A stretch of 64,000 nt of DNA, from positions 1-64,000 of IMG/VR virus record IMGVR_UViG_3300017971_007885. The stretch is one strand, 5' to 3'. The notes under the pieces were generated by a model, which was not told where the DNA came from, did no database searches, and saw nothing but the letters and a program-made list of their open reading frames with translations. A program made the translations under genes and the position numbers. Positions 32,361 through 40,512 of the stretch are shown here, in pieces. The number at the start of each line of letters is the position of its first letter. The first letter of the stretch is position 1. This DNA is from a virus.

Positions 32361-33779
32361 ATGGGTGCAGCGGATCTTGCTCCAAAAAACAAAGATGAGT
32401 TGCACAGTTGGATCAAGGCGTATCTTGGGCTTCACATTCCCAGAGTGCCGGTCTATCCTGGATCTTGCGCACCGTTCGATCTAATCTCGGATATCTATTT
32501 TAGGCGGGTACAAAGGGCGCTTGTATTGGCGTGCCGGGGCGGTGGGAAAACGCTCAATTTTTCATTACTCAACCTGCTACGTTCCAAGTTTCACGAGCGA
32601 TCGGGAACCGGCCATTTTGCAGCGGTGGAAGCACAAGGCGATTGGGGCATGTCCTATCTGAAGACGTGGCTCCAAAAGTCCTATCTTGCCCGTGATATCG
32701 TGAAGGATTACACGGATTACGTGGAGTGGGCCAACGGCTCATGGGTGCGCCGGGGCTCTGGGTACGCTACGAGGGGCGTTACTGCTTCCCACCCCAACCG
32801 ATTGGTGATAGATGAGGTGGACCTTTGGACGCCGGAGCAGTTTGAAACGGCTCAATTTATGGTGTCCGGGACCAAAGAGCATCCGCCCGAGACGTTGATC
32901 GCGTCTACCGCTTACACGGCACATGGCATGATGCTGTCCACATTGCTCCCACAGGCCAAGAAGCGCAATTTTAAGCTTTACCGGTGGACTGTCTTTGAGA
33001 CGTTGGAGCAGTGCCGCAAATGTCGGAAGGCCAAGTGCCCACTTTATCAATGGGAGCATCCACGGACAGGCCAGAAGGCGGCGCTATGTGGGGGTCGGGC
33101 ACTGCACAGTGATGGTTACGTGCCTTTGGACGTGGCCATAGATGAATACTACCGCACCGATGCGGATACTTACCTTGTCCAGAAGCTTCTAGCGGCTCCA
33201 GAGCGTCAACATTTGATCTATCCCAGATTTTTGCCCGATCTTCACGCTCCAGGGCCACCCCCGGAAGACGTAAAGCGGTATGGCCAATACGGGATCGGGG
33301 TTGACTGGGGGTTTGATCATCCCTTGGTGTTTACCGTCTTTGCCGAAATGCCCAACGGGGTGTACTGGGGCATAGAAGAGCATGGGGAACGGTTTGCGAC
33401 TCCGGATCGTGAGGTCGAGATAGCCAAGGATTTTCAAGCCAAGTACGGGGTGGAAGTGCCTTTTTATTGTGGCAAGGATCAACCCAAGAGCATCCAGGCA
33501 TTCTATGAGGCCGGGCTTGTCGTGATCCCCAACTTGGTAGATCGGCGGGACGATGGGCACCGTTATGTCAGGCGGCTTATGGATCCCAACAAGGGGCCGC
33601 TTTTGTACCTTGATCCGGATGAGATGCCCGCCACGGTGCACCAACTTGGGGCTATCCATCGGAACGATCGGGGCAAAGAAGTGCTCAAGGACAACGATTT
33701 TGCCGACTCTAGCCGCCACGTTCTTGCTTCAGCGCAAGAGGCCGGGGGCATTCAGGCGGGCGGGGGATTTATGGTATGA
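32361..33779 (+). CDS. terL: Terminase large subunit
   Basis: Walker A ACRGGGKT at residues 57-64, Walker B RLVIDEVD with D151-E152, and the RNase H-like nuclease start GIGVDWGFDHP with D315. A cysteine pair (CRKCRKAKC) lies at the hinge. The 472 residues are normal. The enzyme pumps DNA into the prohead and cuts it. The downstream acidic residues lie near LYLDPDEMP and DNDFADSSRH. Confidence 0.9.
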   Translation: MGAADLAPKNKDELHSWIKAYLGLHIPRVPVYPGSCAPFDLISDIYFRRVQRALVLACRGGGKTLNFSLLNLLRSKFHERSGTGHFAAVEAQGDWGMSYLKTWLQKSYLARDIVKDYTDYVEWANGSWVRRGSGYATRGVTASHPNRLVIDEVDLWTPEQFETAQFMVSGTKEHPPETLIASTAYTAHGMMLSTLLPQAKKRNFKLYRWTVFETLEQCRKCRKAKCPLYQWEHPRTGQKAALCGGRALHSDGYVPLDVAIDEYYRTDADTYLVQKLLAAPERQHLIYPRFLPDLHAPGPPPEDVKRYGQYGIGVDWGFDHPLVFTVFAEMPNGVYWGIEEHGERFATPDREVEIAKDFQAKYGVEVPFYCGKDQPKSIQAFYEAGLVVIPNLVDRRDDGHRYVRRLMDPNKGPLLYLDPDEMPATVHQLGAIHRNDRGKEVLKDNDFADSSRHVLASAQEAGGIQAGGGFMV

Positions 33780-33973
33780 AGATCAAGGTTACTTTGGAAT
33801 TGGACGTGCCGGAAAACGTGGCCAGGGCTATCCAGGAAGCAAAGCAGTACGATCCGAACTTTCTGGAAGTGTTCGCTCTTTTATCAATCCAAGAGTTGGC
33901 GGCGGAATACGATTTTGCGCTTGCCAATACGCCGGCCAGTCTCGATCCAAGCGGACCACAGCTAGAGCCATGA
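33776..33973 (+). CDS. Small protein (65 aa)
   Basis: ATGA overlap with the terminase gene. One strand (KIKVTLELDVP) then a helix, an RHH-like start in outline. Unknown; may be a small regulator. Confidence 0.5.
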   Translation: MKIKVTLELDVPENVARAIQEAKQYDPNFLEVFALLSIQELAAEYDFALANTPASLDPSGPQLEP

Positions 33974-33982
33974 CGTATGGCC

Positions 33983-34030
33983 AAGTTTTTGTGCACTAGT
34001 CCTTGGGACCAGTACCAAGGGCAAAAACCT
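33983..34030 (+). promoter_or_regulatory. Structured leader with two helices
   Basis: GTTTTTG (33985-33991) pairs with CAAAAAC (34022-34028) and CCTTGG (34001-34006) pairs with CCAAGG (34015-34020). The outer helix and the following CCTAGAGG repeat the element seen at 10477 and 22031, here with an inner arm inserted. It stands directly before the start of the sulfotransferase gene. Confidence 0.5.
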
Positions 34031-34044
34031 AGAGGTACAGTCAA

Positions 34045-34785
34045 ATGCCAGCTACGCCGGGGATCATTTTAACTGACTATCGGACCGGGGGATCGTTTCT
34101 ATCCTTGTGCCTGGACTCGCATCCGTTGATCTTTTGTCTCAGGGGCGAGCCGTTGGCCAGGCGATCCGGGCTGTACCGTTATTTTCCGAACTTGGATCCG
34201 GAGCAGGTGCTTCAATACATCTTTCGGACCGAGTTTTGCGAATTGGCCATGTGCAAGATCGTCTACCGCCAGGCCGGTCCGAAGGTTTGGAAGTATCTTG
34301 TTGCGCAAAAGGGCATAAAGGTGGTACACTTGGTGCGGCGCAACGAATTAAGGGCCGCATGTTCTTTTCTTTTTCAAAAGGCCGTGCTCCAGGGCAAAGC
34401 AGAGCATCCCCACCCACTCCACCACTTCAATCGCAAGCCCACTCAACCGAAGCCGATCCGGCTTGATCCACATGTGATCTTGGACCTTTGCCGGGATCGG
34501 ATCCGGGCCAGAAAGGCCGCTTACAGCCAGATAGATAAGCATAACTTGTCTGCAAAAGTAGTCTACTATGAGCATATGTGCGGCGGAGAAGAGATCGAGG
34601 CGCTACCGGAAAGTCTGAATGAAGAGTTGTGCCGTTTCTTGGATCTGCCATATTATCAAATGGCCGCCCCGTTCTTGCATCGGGTCAATGCACAATTCCC
34701 CTTGTCCGAGTTGATCAAGAATTGGCGACAGGTGAAGGCATTGATCAGGGAAACGGAATTTGGCCACTATCTGGAAGGTGAATAA
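34045..34785 (+). CDS. Sulfotransferase
   Basis: TDYRTGGSFLSL at residues 10-21 fits the 5'-phosphosulfate-binding loop and HLVRRNELRAACS at 95-107 the 3'-phosphate site of PAPS-dependent sulfotransferases (Stf0-like group). It would move sulfate from PAPS to a hydroxyl, perhaps on a glycan. The 246-residue length is usual. Sulfotransferases are rare in phages; here one is placed with a methyltransferase in the head module. Confidence 0.75.
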   Translation: MPATPGIILTDYRTGGSFLSLCLDSHPLIFCLRGEPLARRSGLYRYFPNLDPEQVLQYIFRTEFCELAMCKIVYRQAGPKVWKYLVAQKGIKVVHLVRRNELRAACSFLFQKAVLQGKAEHPHPLHHFNRKPTQPKPIRLDPHVILDLCRDRIRARKAAYSQIDKHNLSAKVVYYEHMCGGEEIEALPESLNEELCRFLDLPYYQMAAPFLHRVNAQFPLSELIKNWRQVKALIRETEFGHYLEGE

Positions 34786-35486
34786 TGTACATCAACGAAG
34801 TTGATCTTGCCAAGCTCACCGTGCGCGTGGAAGGATCTCCGGGCTCCATTCTATCATTCTTTACCGGGGCGTATCCCGAGTTATACATGCCGCTCCAGCG
34901 CATGCATGGGATCAAGAGCCAGGTTGGTTTACATCAGGCGTGTGCTCTTGTTTTGCTTGCCCGCCAGTTTGCCGGAAAAGAGGCGGCGATCTTAAACATC
35001 GGATGTGCTTTTGGCTATAGCACGGCTTGCCTTGCGGAAGGAGCTCCAGACGCTGACATTGTAAGCCTGGATGTGGCTCCAAAGCGGATCAAGCTTGCAA
35101 AGAAGGCGCTTGTCAGGTATCCCAACGTGAAAGTGCTTCAGATAGCATCTTGGGACTTCTTTTTGCCCAATGCCGGCCGGTTGTGGGATATGATCTTTGT
35201 GGATGGATGCCATAGGGCGATCTGGAAGGATATGCCATTTTACAACACGGTCAGGCCGGGCGGGCTTTTTATGTCCCACGATTACATACCGGCCCGCTTT
35301 CCCTTTGTGGTGGAAGCGTTGGACAGCCTCAAGGAGCAGTTTGGCCGCCTTTATGATGTGCGGATCTACGACGATCGGGGATGTGGCGTGGTCGGCATGG
35401 TCAGACAAGAAGGCGAAATGTGGCAGATGCCAAAGGGTTATCAATGGACAGAAGAAGCGGTGCGTGGTTTCAAGGGTGGCTTGTAA
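34785..35486 (+). CDS. Class I SAM-dependent methyltransferase
   Basis: LNIGCAFGYSTACLAE (about residues 70-85) is the SAM-binding loop; VSLDVAPK has the acidic residue at D96; DMIFVDGCH resembles the O-methyltransferase strand 4. Likely acts on a sugar or small molecule rather than DNA. It starts at the last base of the sulfotransferase stop, suggesting joint action. Confidence 0.7.
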   Translation: MYINEVDLAKLTVRVEGSPGSILSFFTGAYPELYMPLQRMHGIKSQVGLHQACALVLLARQFAGKEAAILNIGCAFGYSTACLAEGAPDADIVSLDVAPKRIKLAKKALVRYPNVKVLQIASWDFFLPNAGRLWDMIFVDGCHRAIWKDMPFYNTVRPGGLFMSHDYIPARFPFVVEALDSLKEQFGRLYDVRIYDDRGCGVVGMVRQEGEMWQMPKGYQWTEEAVRGFKGGL

Positions 35487-35977
35487 CCAAAAAGGGGGCG
35501 GATACATCCGGAAATTGGCGGCATAGAGGCACGCCGGGAAGCGTTGGCGGATCGTTGCCAGGTGGTGGCCACGGATTGATCGGCATTGGAGCAGATACCC
35601 CGCCGGCCATGGCCAGTGATTTGGTGCACGAATACCGGAAAAATCAGGTGCGCAAGCGAGAGCTTGAAGAAAAGATGCGCAAAGCAGAAAGGGCGAAGCC
35701 GGGCGAAGCGCCGGCCGGAGAACCCAAGGGCCAGTTACCACCCGAAATCACTCAAAAAGAATCCAAGTTCACGGCCAAGGATCTGCGGGGGCTCAACAGG
35801 GAATGGGGCCACAAGATCCGGCAGTGGAAGCGCCGGGTGGATCAAGTTGTGGTATGGCTGAAAGGGGGCTGGATCGGCAGACCTGAAGTAAAAAGCCGGA
35901 TCGGGGCCATAAGGCAGGTCATGCAAGCGGCGCAAGAAAGACATGACAAGAAGATGAAGGAGTTTATGGCCAAATGA
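35444..35977 (+). CDS. Tagged head-module protein A
   Basis: 177 residues from the ATG at 35444. It begins GAWFQGWLVTKKGAD, then TSGNWRHRGTPGSVGGS. The rest is charged and helical with no enzyme motif. The start overlaps the end of the methyltransferase gene by 43 bases. Probably an internal or scaffold-associated head protein. Confidence 0.65.
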   Translation: MDRRSGAWFQGWLVTKKGADTSGNWRHRGTPGSVGGSLPGGGHGLIGIGADTPPAMASDLVHEYRKNQVRKRELEEKMRKAERAKPGEAPAGEPKGQLPPEITQKESKFTAKDLRGLNREWGHKIRQWKRRVDQVVVWLKGGWIGRPEVKSRIGAIRQVMQAAQERHDKKMKEFMAK

Positions 35978-36693
35978 ATAGCATACAGGCTTGGTTTAAT
36001 GGTTGGGTGGTCACAAAGGCCCATGGTCCTTTGGCCCATGGACAAAAGGGCTCCGACACGTCCGGGAATTGGCTCCACAAGGGTCGTAGAGGGAAAAGGG
36101 GCGGATCTTTGCCGGGCGGGGGCCATAAAACGCTAGGAATCGCCTCAGACGCTACGCCAGCGGAGATCAAGGATGAAGTGGCTGCCAGGCGTGAAGAGCG
36201 AAAGGACAAAAAGCCGGACCAGGGGCCGCCGATCGCGCCGGGCAAGTATATCCGGGCCAAAGCGGGCGTGTCTGGGGGAAAGGTCGTCAAGGAGATAGAC
36301 TATCTGGGCACAAAAGACGCTTACTTGGTCCAGATCCGCAATGGGGATCTCGTGGCATTTTCCAAGAAAGTGCCCCATGAAGAGATAAGCAAGGATCAAG
36401 CGATCCGCCAGGGTTTTGAAGCGCCAAAGGCCCATAAGCCCAGTCCGCCGCCCAAGAAATTGCCCAAGGGCGCATCATTTTACGCTCAGACGACAACCCA
36501 ACTTGGAAAGGAATTTGCCCACAAGATCCGATTGGTTCAGGGGGCCGTGAATAGGTTACAGGCCAGATTATCAAGCGGCAAGGGCAAAACGGCCAATATA
36601 GAGCGGGATCTTAGGCGATATGCCAGGCTGGCTACAGCCATTCGAGAAGAGTATAACCGATTGCTTGATGAGTTTTCAGGGGCCGGGGTATGA
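35974..36693 (+). CDS. Tagged head-module protein B
   Basis: 239 residues: QAWFNGWVVTK, an alanine/histidine spacer, TSGNWLHKGRRGKRGGS, then a small beta-rich domain (DYLGTKDAYLVQIRNGDLVAFSKKVP) and a C-terminal helix pair. No HExxH. The domain with YLVQIRNGDLVAFS is echoed in the next gene (ATYQWIGTSGKKFVAFSQ), so B and C share a second module. Confidence 0.65.
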   Translation: MNSIQAWFNGWVVTKAHGPLAHGQKGSDTSGNWLHKGRRGKRGGSLPGGGHKTLGIASDATPAEIKDEVAARREERKDKKPDQGPPIAPGKYIRAKAGVSGGKVVKEIDYLGTKDAYLVQIRNGDLVAFSKKVPHEEISKDQAIRQGFEAPKAHKPSPPPKKLPKGASFYAQTTTQLGKEFAHKIRLVQGAVNRLQARLSSGKGKTANIERDLRRYARLATAIREEYNRLLDEFSGAGV

Positions 36694-37727
36694 ACCAAAG
36701 AGCGGCACTTGATCCTGAATCGTGTTCCAAGCACAGGGCTTGGTTTAATGGTTGGGTGGTCACCCAGAGGGGCGGGCCAGGCTCTGGTAACTGGGGCCAT
36801 AAGGGGCGGAAGGGGCAACGGGGTGGATCGTTGGCCAAGACAGGCGGGGCCGCCTTTGCCCTTTACCGGTACATGCGCAAAAAGAAGGCCGGATTATCAA
36901 GCCCCGCCGCCAAAGCCGTGATCGATGGGATCAAGGCCCAGAGGCCGGATGCCACGGATGCCGGGATCGAGATGTATCTAGACACGATGGGTATGGACCG
37001 TGAAAAGTTCGACTATTATGGCGAAAAGTTGGGCTTGGATGTGGATGCGCTCCGGGATCCGTTTTTTGCCGAGATAGGCGAAACAGACAAGGCCATGGAA
37101 CGGCTCAAGATGCAGATCCAGGACAAGGCAACCTATCAATGGATCGGCACGAGTGGCAAAAAGTTTGTGGCCTTTTCTCAGGAAACGCCAGATGATATAT
37201 GGGAAAAGGTCAAAACGCCGGTAGGGACCACTTCAGCCGATGCGATCGACAAGCTGAAGAGCCAGGGGATCAAGGTCAATATACAGGGTGACGTAAAAGA
37301 AGAGCGGTTGCATCGGGAGTTATCGCAATTATCCAACTTGCTTCAGGAAAAGCCCATTCTGCAAAAGATCTTTACTTCCCAAGGGGGCCGGGTAGACTAC
37401 CGGGAAAGGCCGCCCCACAAGCCAACGGCTTCAGCTTCTTATGAATTTGACAAGATCGTGGTGTGGGCTGGAGAAGACGACTTTCCCAACTTTCCCAACG
37501 TATGGGCTCACGAGATAGGCCATGCGACGGCCAAAATGGCCAGTGTCAAGGATATGGCCAAAGTGTTTGGCCGGGGTCGTCACGTAAGCGCCTATGCCTG
37601 GACTAACTTCCAAGAGGACTTTGCGGAAACATTCACAAGCGTGATCTTTGGGGACCAGAAAGCCCAGAGTTTTGCAGGTCCGGACAAGGTTGGTTTTATC
37701 AATGACCTATTGGCGAGGGTACAATGA
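36690..37727 (+). CDS. Tagged zincin metalloprotease of a second type
   Basis: 345 residues: HRAWFNGWVVTQ, GSGNWGHKGRKGQRGGS, a helical middle with the FVAFSQE domain, and a C-terminal zincin with WAHEIGHA (H274, E275, H278). Ligand three is probably E309 or E313 in EDFAETF. This arrangement differs from the 10-18 kb family (ATEIxSMGLE) and is closer to the ED-x-x-E zincins. It starts with a diverged dispersed-repeat copy. Confidence 0.7.
   Translation: MNQRAALDPESCSKHRAWFNGWVVTQRGGPGSGNWGHKGRKGQRGGSLAKTGGAAFALYRYMRKKKAGLSSPAAKAVIDGIKAQRPDATDAGIEMYLDTMGMDREKFDYYGEKLGLDVDALRDPFFAEIGETDKAMERLKMQIQDKATYQWIGTSGKKFVAFSQETPDDIWEKVKTPVGTTSADAIDKLKSQGIKVNIQGDVKEERLHRELSQLSNLLQEKPILQKIFTSQGGRVDYRERPPHKPTASASYEFDKIVVWAGEDDFPNFPNVWAHEIGHATAKMASVKDMAKVFGRGRHVSAYAWTNFQEDFAETFTSVIFGDQKAQSFAGPDKVGFINDLLARVQ
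36704..36736 (+). repeat. Dispersed 33-base repeat, diverged coding copy
   Basis: A copy of the unit seen at 14565, with about seven changes, at the start of the second-type tagged zincin. It encodes residues just before AWFNGW. Confidence 0.55.
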
Positions 37728-37921
37728 CCACGGTGCGGATTATTCCATGCCAGGAACGTGGTTGCCGGTGGCTCCGAGATCCAAAAGGGCCATTGGACGA
37801 TCCGGTTTTTGTGTGTTACGCATTTCCGAACGGGATACCCGAAGAGATCCTAAACGGCAAAAACGATCACACAAAGCCCTATCCGGGCGATGATGGTTTT
37901 ATGTTCCAGGCGGAAGAGTAG
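37724..37921 (+). CDS. Small phage protein (65 aa) with conserved pattern
   Basis: CQERGCRWLRDP, CYAFPNGIPEEI, NDHTKPYPGDDG. I recall this AFPNGIPxxI-x-G-x-x-DH-x-x-PxPGD pattern from small phage head-module proteins of unknown role. The cysteines may bind metal. Its end overlaps the - strand gene. Confidence 0.6.
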   Translation: MTTVRIIPCQERGCRWLRDPKGPLDDPVFVCYAFPNGIPEEILNGKNDHTKPYPGDDGFMFQAEE

Positions 37922-38199
37922 TGCTTGATCGATTGGCGTATTTCTTCCACCCATTCCTTGGCGTTGACCTGGACGCCGGTCAGATCGAGCGAGTTGGACA
38001 CGACGAATAGACCATATAGGGTTTGGATCACAGATTCGATTTGATCGGCTGAATAGGCGGCCAATGCCGGGCCGATCTCTCGGGCAAGGCGCATGTTGCG
38101 CTCTTTGCGTGTGACTGCTACACTGGGGAAATAAAAAGAATGTGCCCCCGGCGCTTTCAGTGCTTCACGCATCTTTGACACGTATTCTTGCAGTTTCAT
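37879..38199 (-). CDS. Only convincing - strand gene (106 aa)
   Basis: Preceded on its strand by GAAGGGAGCACAC before the ATG and a TATAAT promoter. Basic first half (VTRKERNMRLAREIG) and a helical second half. It opposes all other genes and converges with the 37724 gene. A regulator expressed in another state (for example lysogeny) is possible. No DNA-binding motif is certain. Confidence 0.6.
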   Translation of the reverse strand: MKLQEYVSKMREALKAPGAHSFYFPSVAVTRKERNMRLAREIGPALAAYSADQIESVIQTLYGLFVVSNSLDLTGVQVNAKEWVEEIRQSIKHYSSAWNIKPSSPG

Positions 38200-38221
38200 G
38201 TGTGCTCCCTTCTATAAGGGA

Positions 38222-38251
38222 ATTATACCATGAAAAATGGATAAAGGTAAA
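38222..38251 (-). promoter_or_regulatory. Promoter for the - strand gene
   Basis: Read on the - strand: TTTACC, an 18-base spacer, TGG then TATAAT (complement of 38222-38227). It shares CATGGTATAAT with the + strand promoters at 10450 and 42370. It lies in the 55-base divergent gap before the portal gene. Confidence 0.6.
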
Positions 38252-38254
38252 ACT

Positions 38255-40492
38255 ATGGAGCCCAGATCAAACGATCAATTGGCCACGATGGCCAAAAAAG
38301 AATCATTGGCCCTTGCCCAAAAGGCCAGTGCGCCAAAATCATCGATCCAGCTTCGAGTAACCGATCCGGCAAAGTTGGCCGGCGGTTGGAGTTCGGGCTT
38401 GACCAATTTTGTGAACCTCTTGGCCGGTCAAGATCAAGGGTGCCCGCCATGGTCGTGCCCATTGCGCCGGGCTGACTATTTGGAATCGGTTTGGCGTAAT
38501 GATAGCCGTCTATCAGGTGTGATCTTTACGATGGTTTCACGGATCGCTTCACTGGGGTGGGCCATTGTGGGGCCGATCAAGAAATTAAGACGTTGGTACG
38601 ATATGCTTGCGTGGGCAGATGAAGAGGGATGGACTCAGTTTATCAAACTGTTTTTTGCCGACTATCTGACCACGGATGAAGGCGGGATTCTGGAAACAAC
38701 CCGGAGCTTTTATCCCCGTGGTCCGCTCGTTTCTTTGTGGAATATGGACGCCAGGCACGCCATACCGGGACCGGTCACGTTGCCCGCAAAAACTGAAGTG
38801 GCCGGAAAGAGCACCAAGATGAAGTCTTGGCCGCTTATTTTCAAAGATCAAGATCATTGGAAGGGACTCAAGAAAGGGCAATTTTTGCGCGTGGCCTCAC
38901 TTCCGACCACGGACCAATTCAGACGGCGCATGGGGTTCTGTTTTATGTCTAGAATCTTGCGCTATGCCGCTCTAGCCGATGCCATGCTAAAGTTTCAAGA
39001 AGAGCGGGTGTCAAACTTGCCCCCAGAGGGGATCGCCACGATCTCAGGACTAACCAGGCCACAGGTCGAGAAGGCCATGCAGGAATACACCCTTCAGCGC
39101 AAACAAAAAAACCAGTTGACATGGCCGGGCGTGCTTTGGTTGGTATCCAATACCTATGGTCAGGAATGCAAGGTAGCTTTTACAAGCTTTCGCCAGGTGT
39201 GGGAAAACTTTAGTGATCGGGAAGCAAACGAGGTTTTTTCTAAAGTCGTGGCACTGGATGCCGGGATCGATGTATCCGAGATATGGCAAGTGGAATTCCA
39301 CGGGGCAACAAAGGCCGCTTCTTGGCTCCAGCACAAAAAGAGCTTGGGCAAGGGATCGGCTGAATTTATCGTGGAATTCGAGCGATGGATCGCCAGGAAC
39401 ACGCCTCAAGATATCGCTTTCCGCTTTGACACGCCGGACGACGAACAGGACGTGACGCATGAGCGGATCCGGCAAATGCGAATTAAAAACATCAAGGAGC
39501 TTTGGGTACCGCCTCAAGGACAAGAAGAAGGACTGCTTACAAAAGAACAAGCTCTTGAGTTATTGGCCATGGAGCAGGTTATACCCAACTATATGGCCGC
39601 CCCAACTATAAGCACGGTGACTGACATTATCAAAAGCAACACAGGGGGGACCATTGGCCGGATGCACTTTCCTTCAGGGGCTATCGAGATTGACCGGCCA
39701 TATTGGCAACTTGATGCCACGATGCTGACAGCCGCCGATCTTGACCTGGAGCCGGTCAACCGGAATGATCCGGGGATCGATGCCTTGCTAGATGAAGCAT
39801 CCCCAGAGTTGGCCACTCAACTAATCCCGATCGTCAAGCGGTGGGAAGACCTGAACGAGCGACTTAGGAGAGTGCTTGATCTATGGCAAAGGGATATAAT
39901 AAGCGAGTTGGAAGGCAACCCGGATATTTTGGCAGATCCAAACTACTGGAGCGGATGGGGCGATCAAATCTCAGATGCTCTTATGCCCGCCTTTTATCAA
40001 TCGGCACTCGAAGGCGGCATGAGTGTACTATCTCAACCCGGTCTAGATGTAAGCTTTGATCGGGTCAATCAAGTGGCCAGGCAGGTAGCACAAGAAGAGA
40101 TGTTTGGCATGGTCAGCTTGACAGGCAATGAAAGCATAGTGCGATCACGCCGGGAACTGCTTGATCAAGTGCGCAAGGACTTGGCCACGGAAAAGATCGC
40201 TTGGACAGATGTGGAAGGGCGGCTTGCCCCCTACTTTGGAGCGGGCCGGGCACGTATGATTGCCGTGTCCGAGAACACCGATCTATGGGCCGGGGCTCAG
40301 TTACGAACGGCCACGGGTGCAGGGCTCACGGAAAAGAGGTCTATCCGGGCTGACATTGGCCGGGTATGCCCAACCCACATATGTGACGATGCGCAAGCGG
40401 CGGGGTGGGTGCCGATCGATGAAGAGATCGTGCCGGGTCATAAGCGCCCAAGATACCATCCTATGTGCTATTGTTTCACTCAATACCGCTAA
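38255..40492 (+). CDS. Portal protein with C-terminal MuF-like region
   Basis: About 745 residues. The first 450 match large phage portals (WRNDSRLSGVIFTMVSRIASLGW; FCFMSRILRYAALADAMLKFQEERVS). The end, SENTDLWAGAQLRTATGAG then CPTHICDDAQAAGWVPIDE and HPMCYCFTQYR, is the MuF minor-head domain, so portal and MuF are fused. The portal ring is the DNA entry point. Start chosen at 38255 for AAAGG upstream; 38237 is possible. Confidence 0.8.
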   Translation: MEPRSNDQLATMAKKESLALAQKASAPKSSIQLRVTDPAKLAGGWSSGLTNFVNLLAGQDQGCPPWSCPLRRADYLESVWRNDSRLSGVIFTMVSRIASLGWAIVGPIKKLRRWYDMLAWADEEGWTQFIKLFFADYLTTDEGGILETTRSFYPRGPLVSLWNMDARHAIPGPVTLPAKTEVAGKSTKMKSWPLIFKDQDHWKGLKKGQFLRVASLPTTDQFRRRMGFCFMSRILRYAALADAMLKFQEERVSNLPPEGIATISGLTRPQVEKAMQEYTLQRKQKNQLTWPGVLWLVSNTYGQECKVAFTSFRQVWENFSDREANEVFSKVVALDAGIDVSEIWQVEFHGATKAASWLQHKKSLGKGSAEFIVEFERWIARNTPQDIAFRFDTPDDEQDVTHERIRQMRIKNIKELWVPPQGQEEGLLTKEQALELLAMEQVIPNYMAAPTISTVTDIIKSNTGGTIGRMHFPSGAIEIDRPYWQLDATMLTAADLDLEPVNRNDPGIDALLDEASPELATQLIPIVKRWEDLNERLRRVLDLWQRDIISELEGNPDILADPNYWSGWGDQISDALMPAFYQSALEGGMSVLSQPGLDVSFDRVNQVARQVAQEEMFGMVSLTGNESIVRSRRELLDQVRKDLATEKIAWTDVEGRLAPYFGAGRARMIAVSENTDLWAGAQLRTATGAGLTEKRSIRADIGRVCPTHICDDAQAAGWVPIDEEIVPGHKRPRYHPMCYCFTQYR

Positions 40493-40512
40493 GCATCATA
40501 GAAAGATTGTCA

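Noticed and set aside
34992-35741. - strand open frame (249 codons) opposite the methyltransferase
   Set aside because: The + strand frame has clear SAM-binding motifs; the - frame shows none and crosses a gene border.
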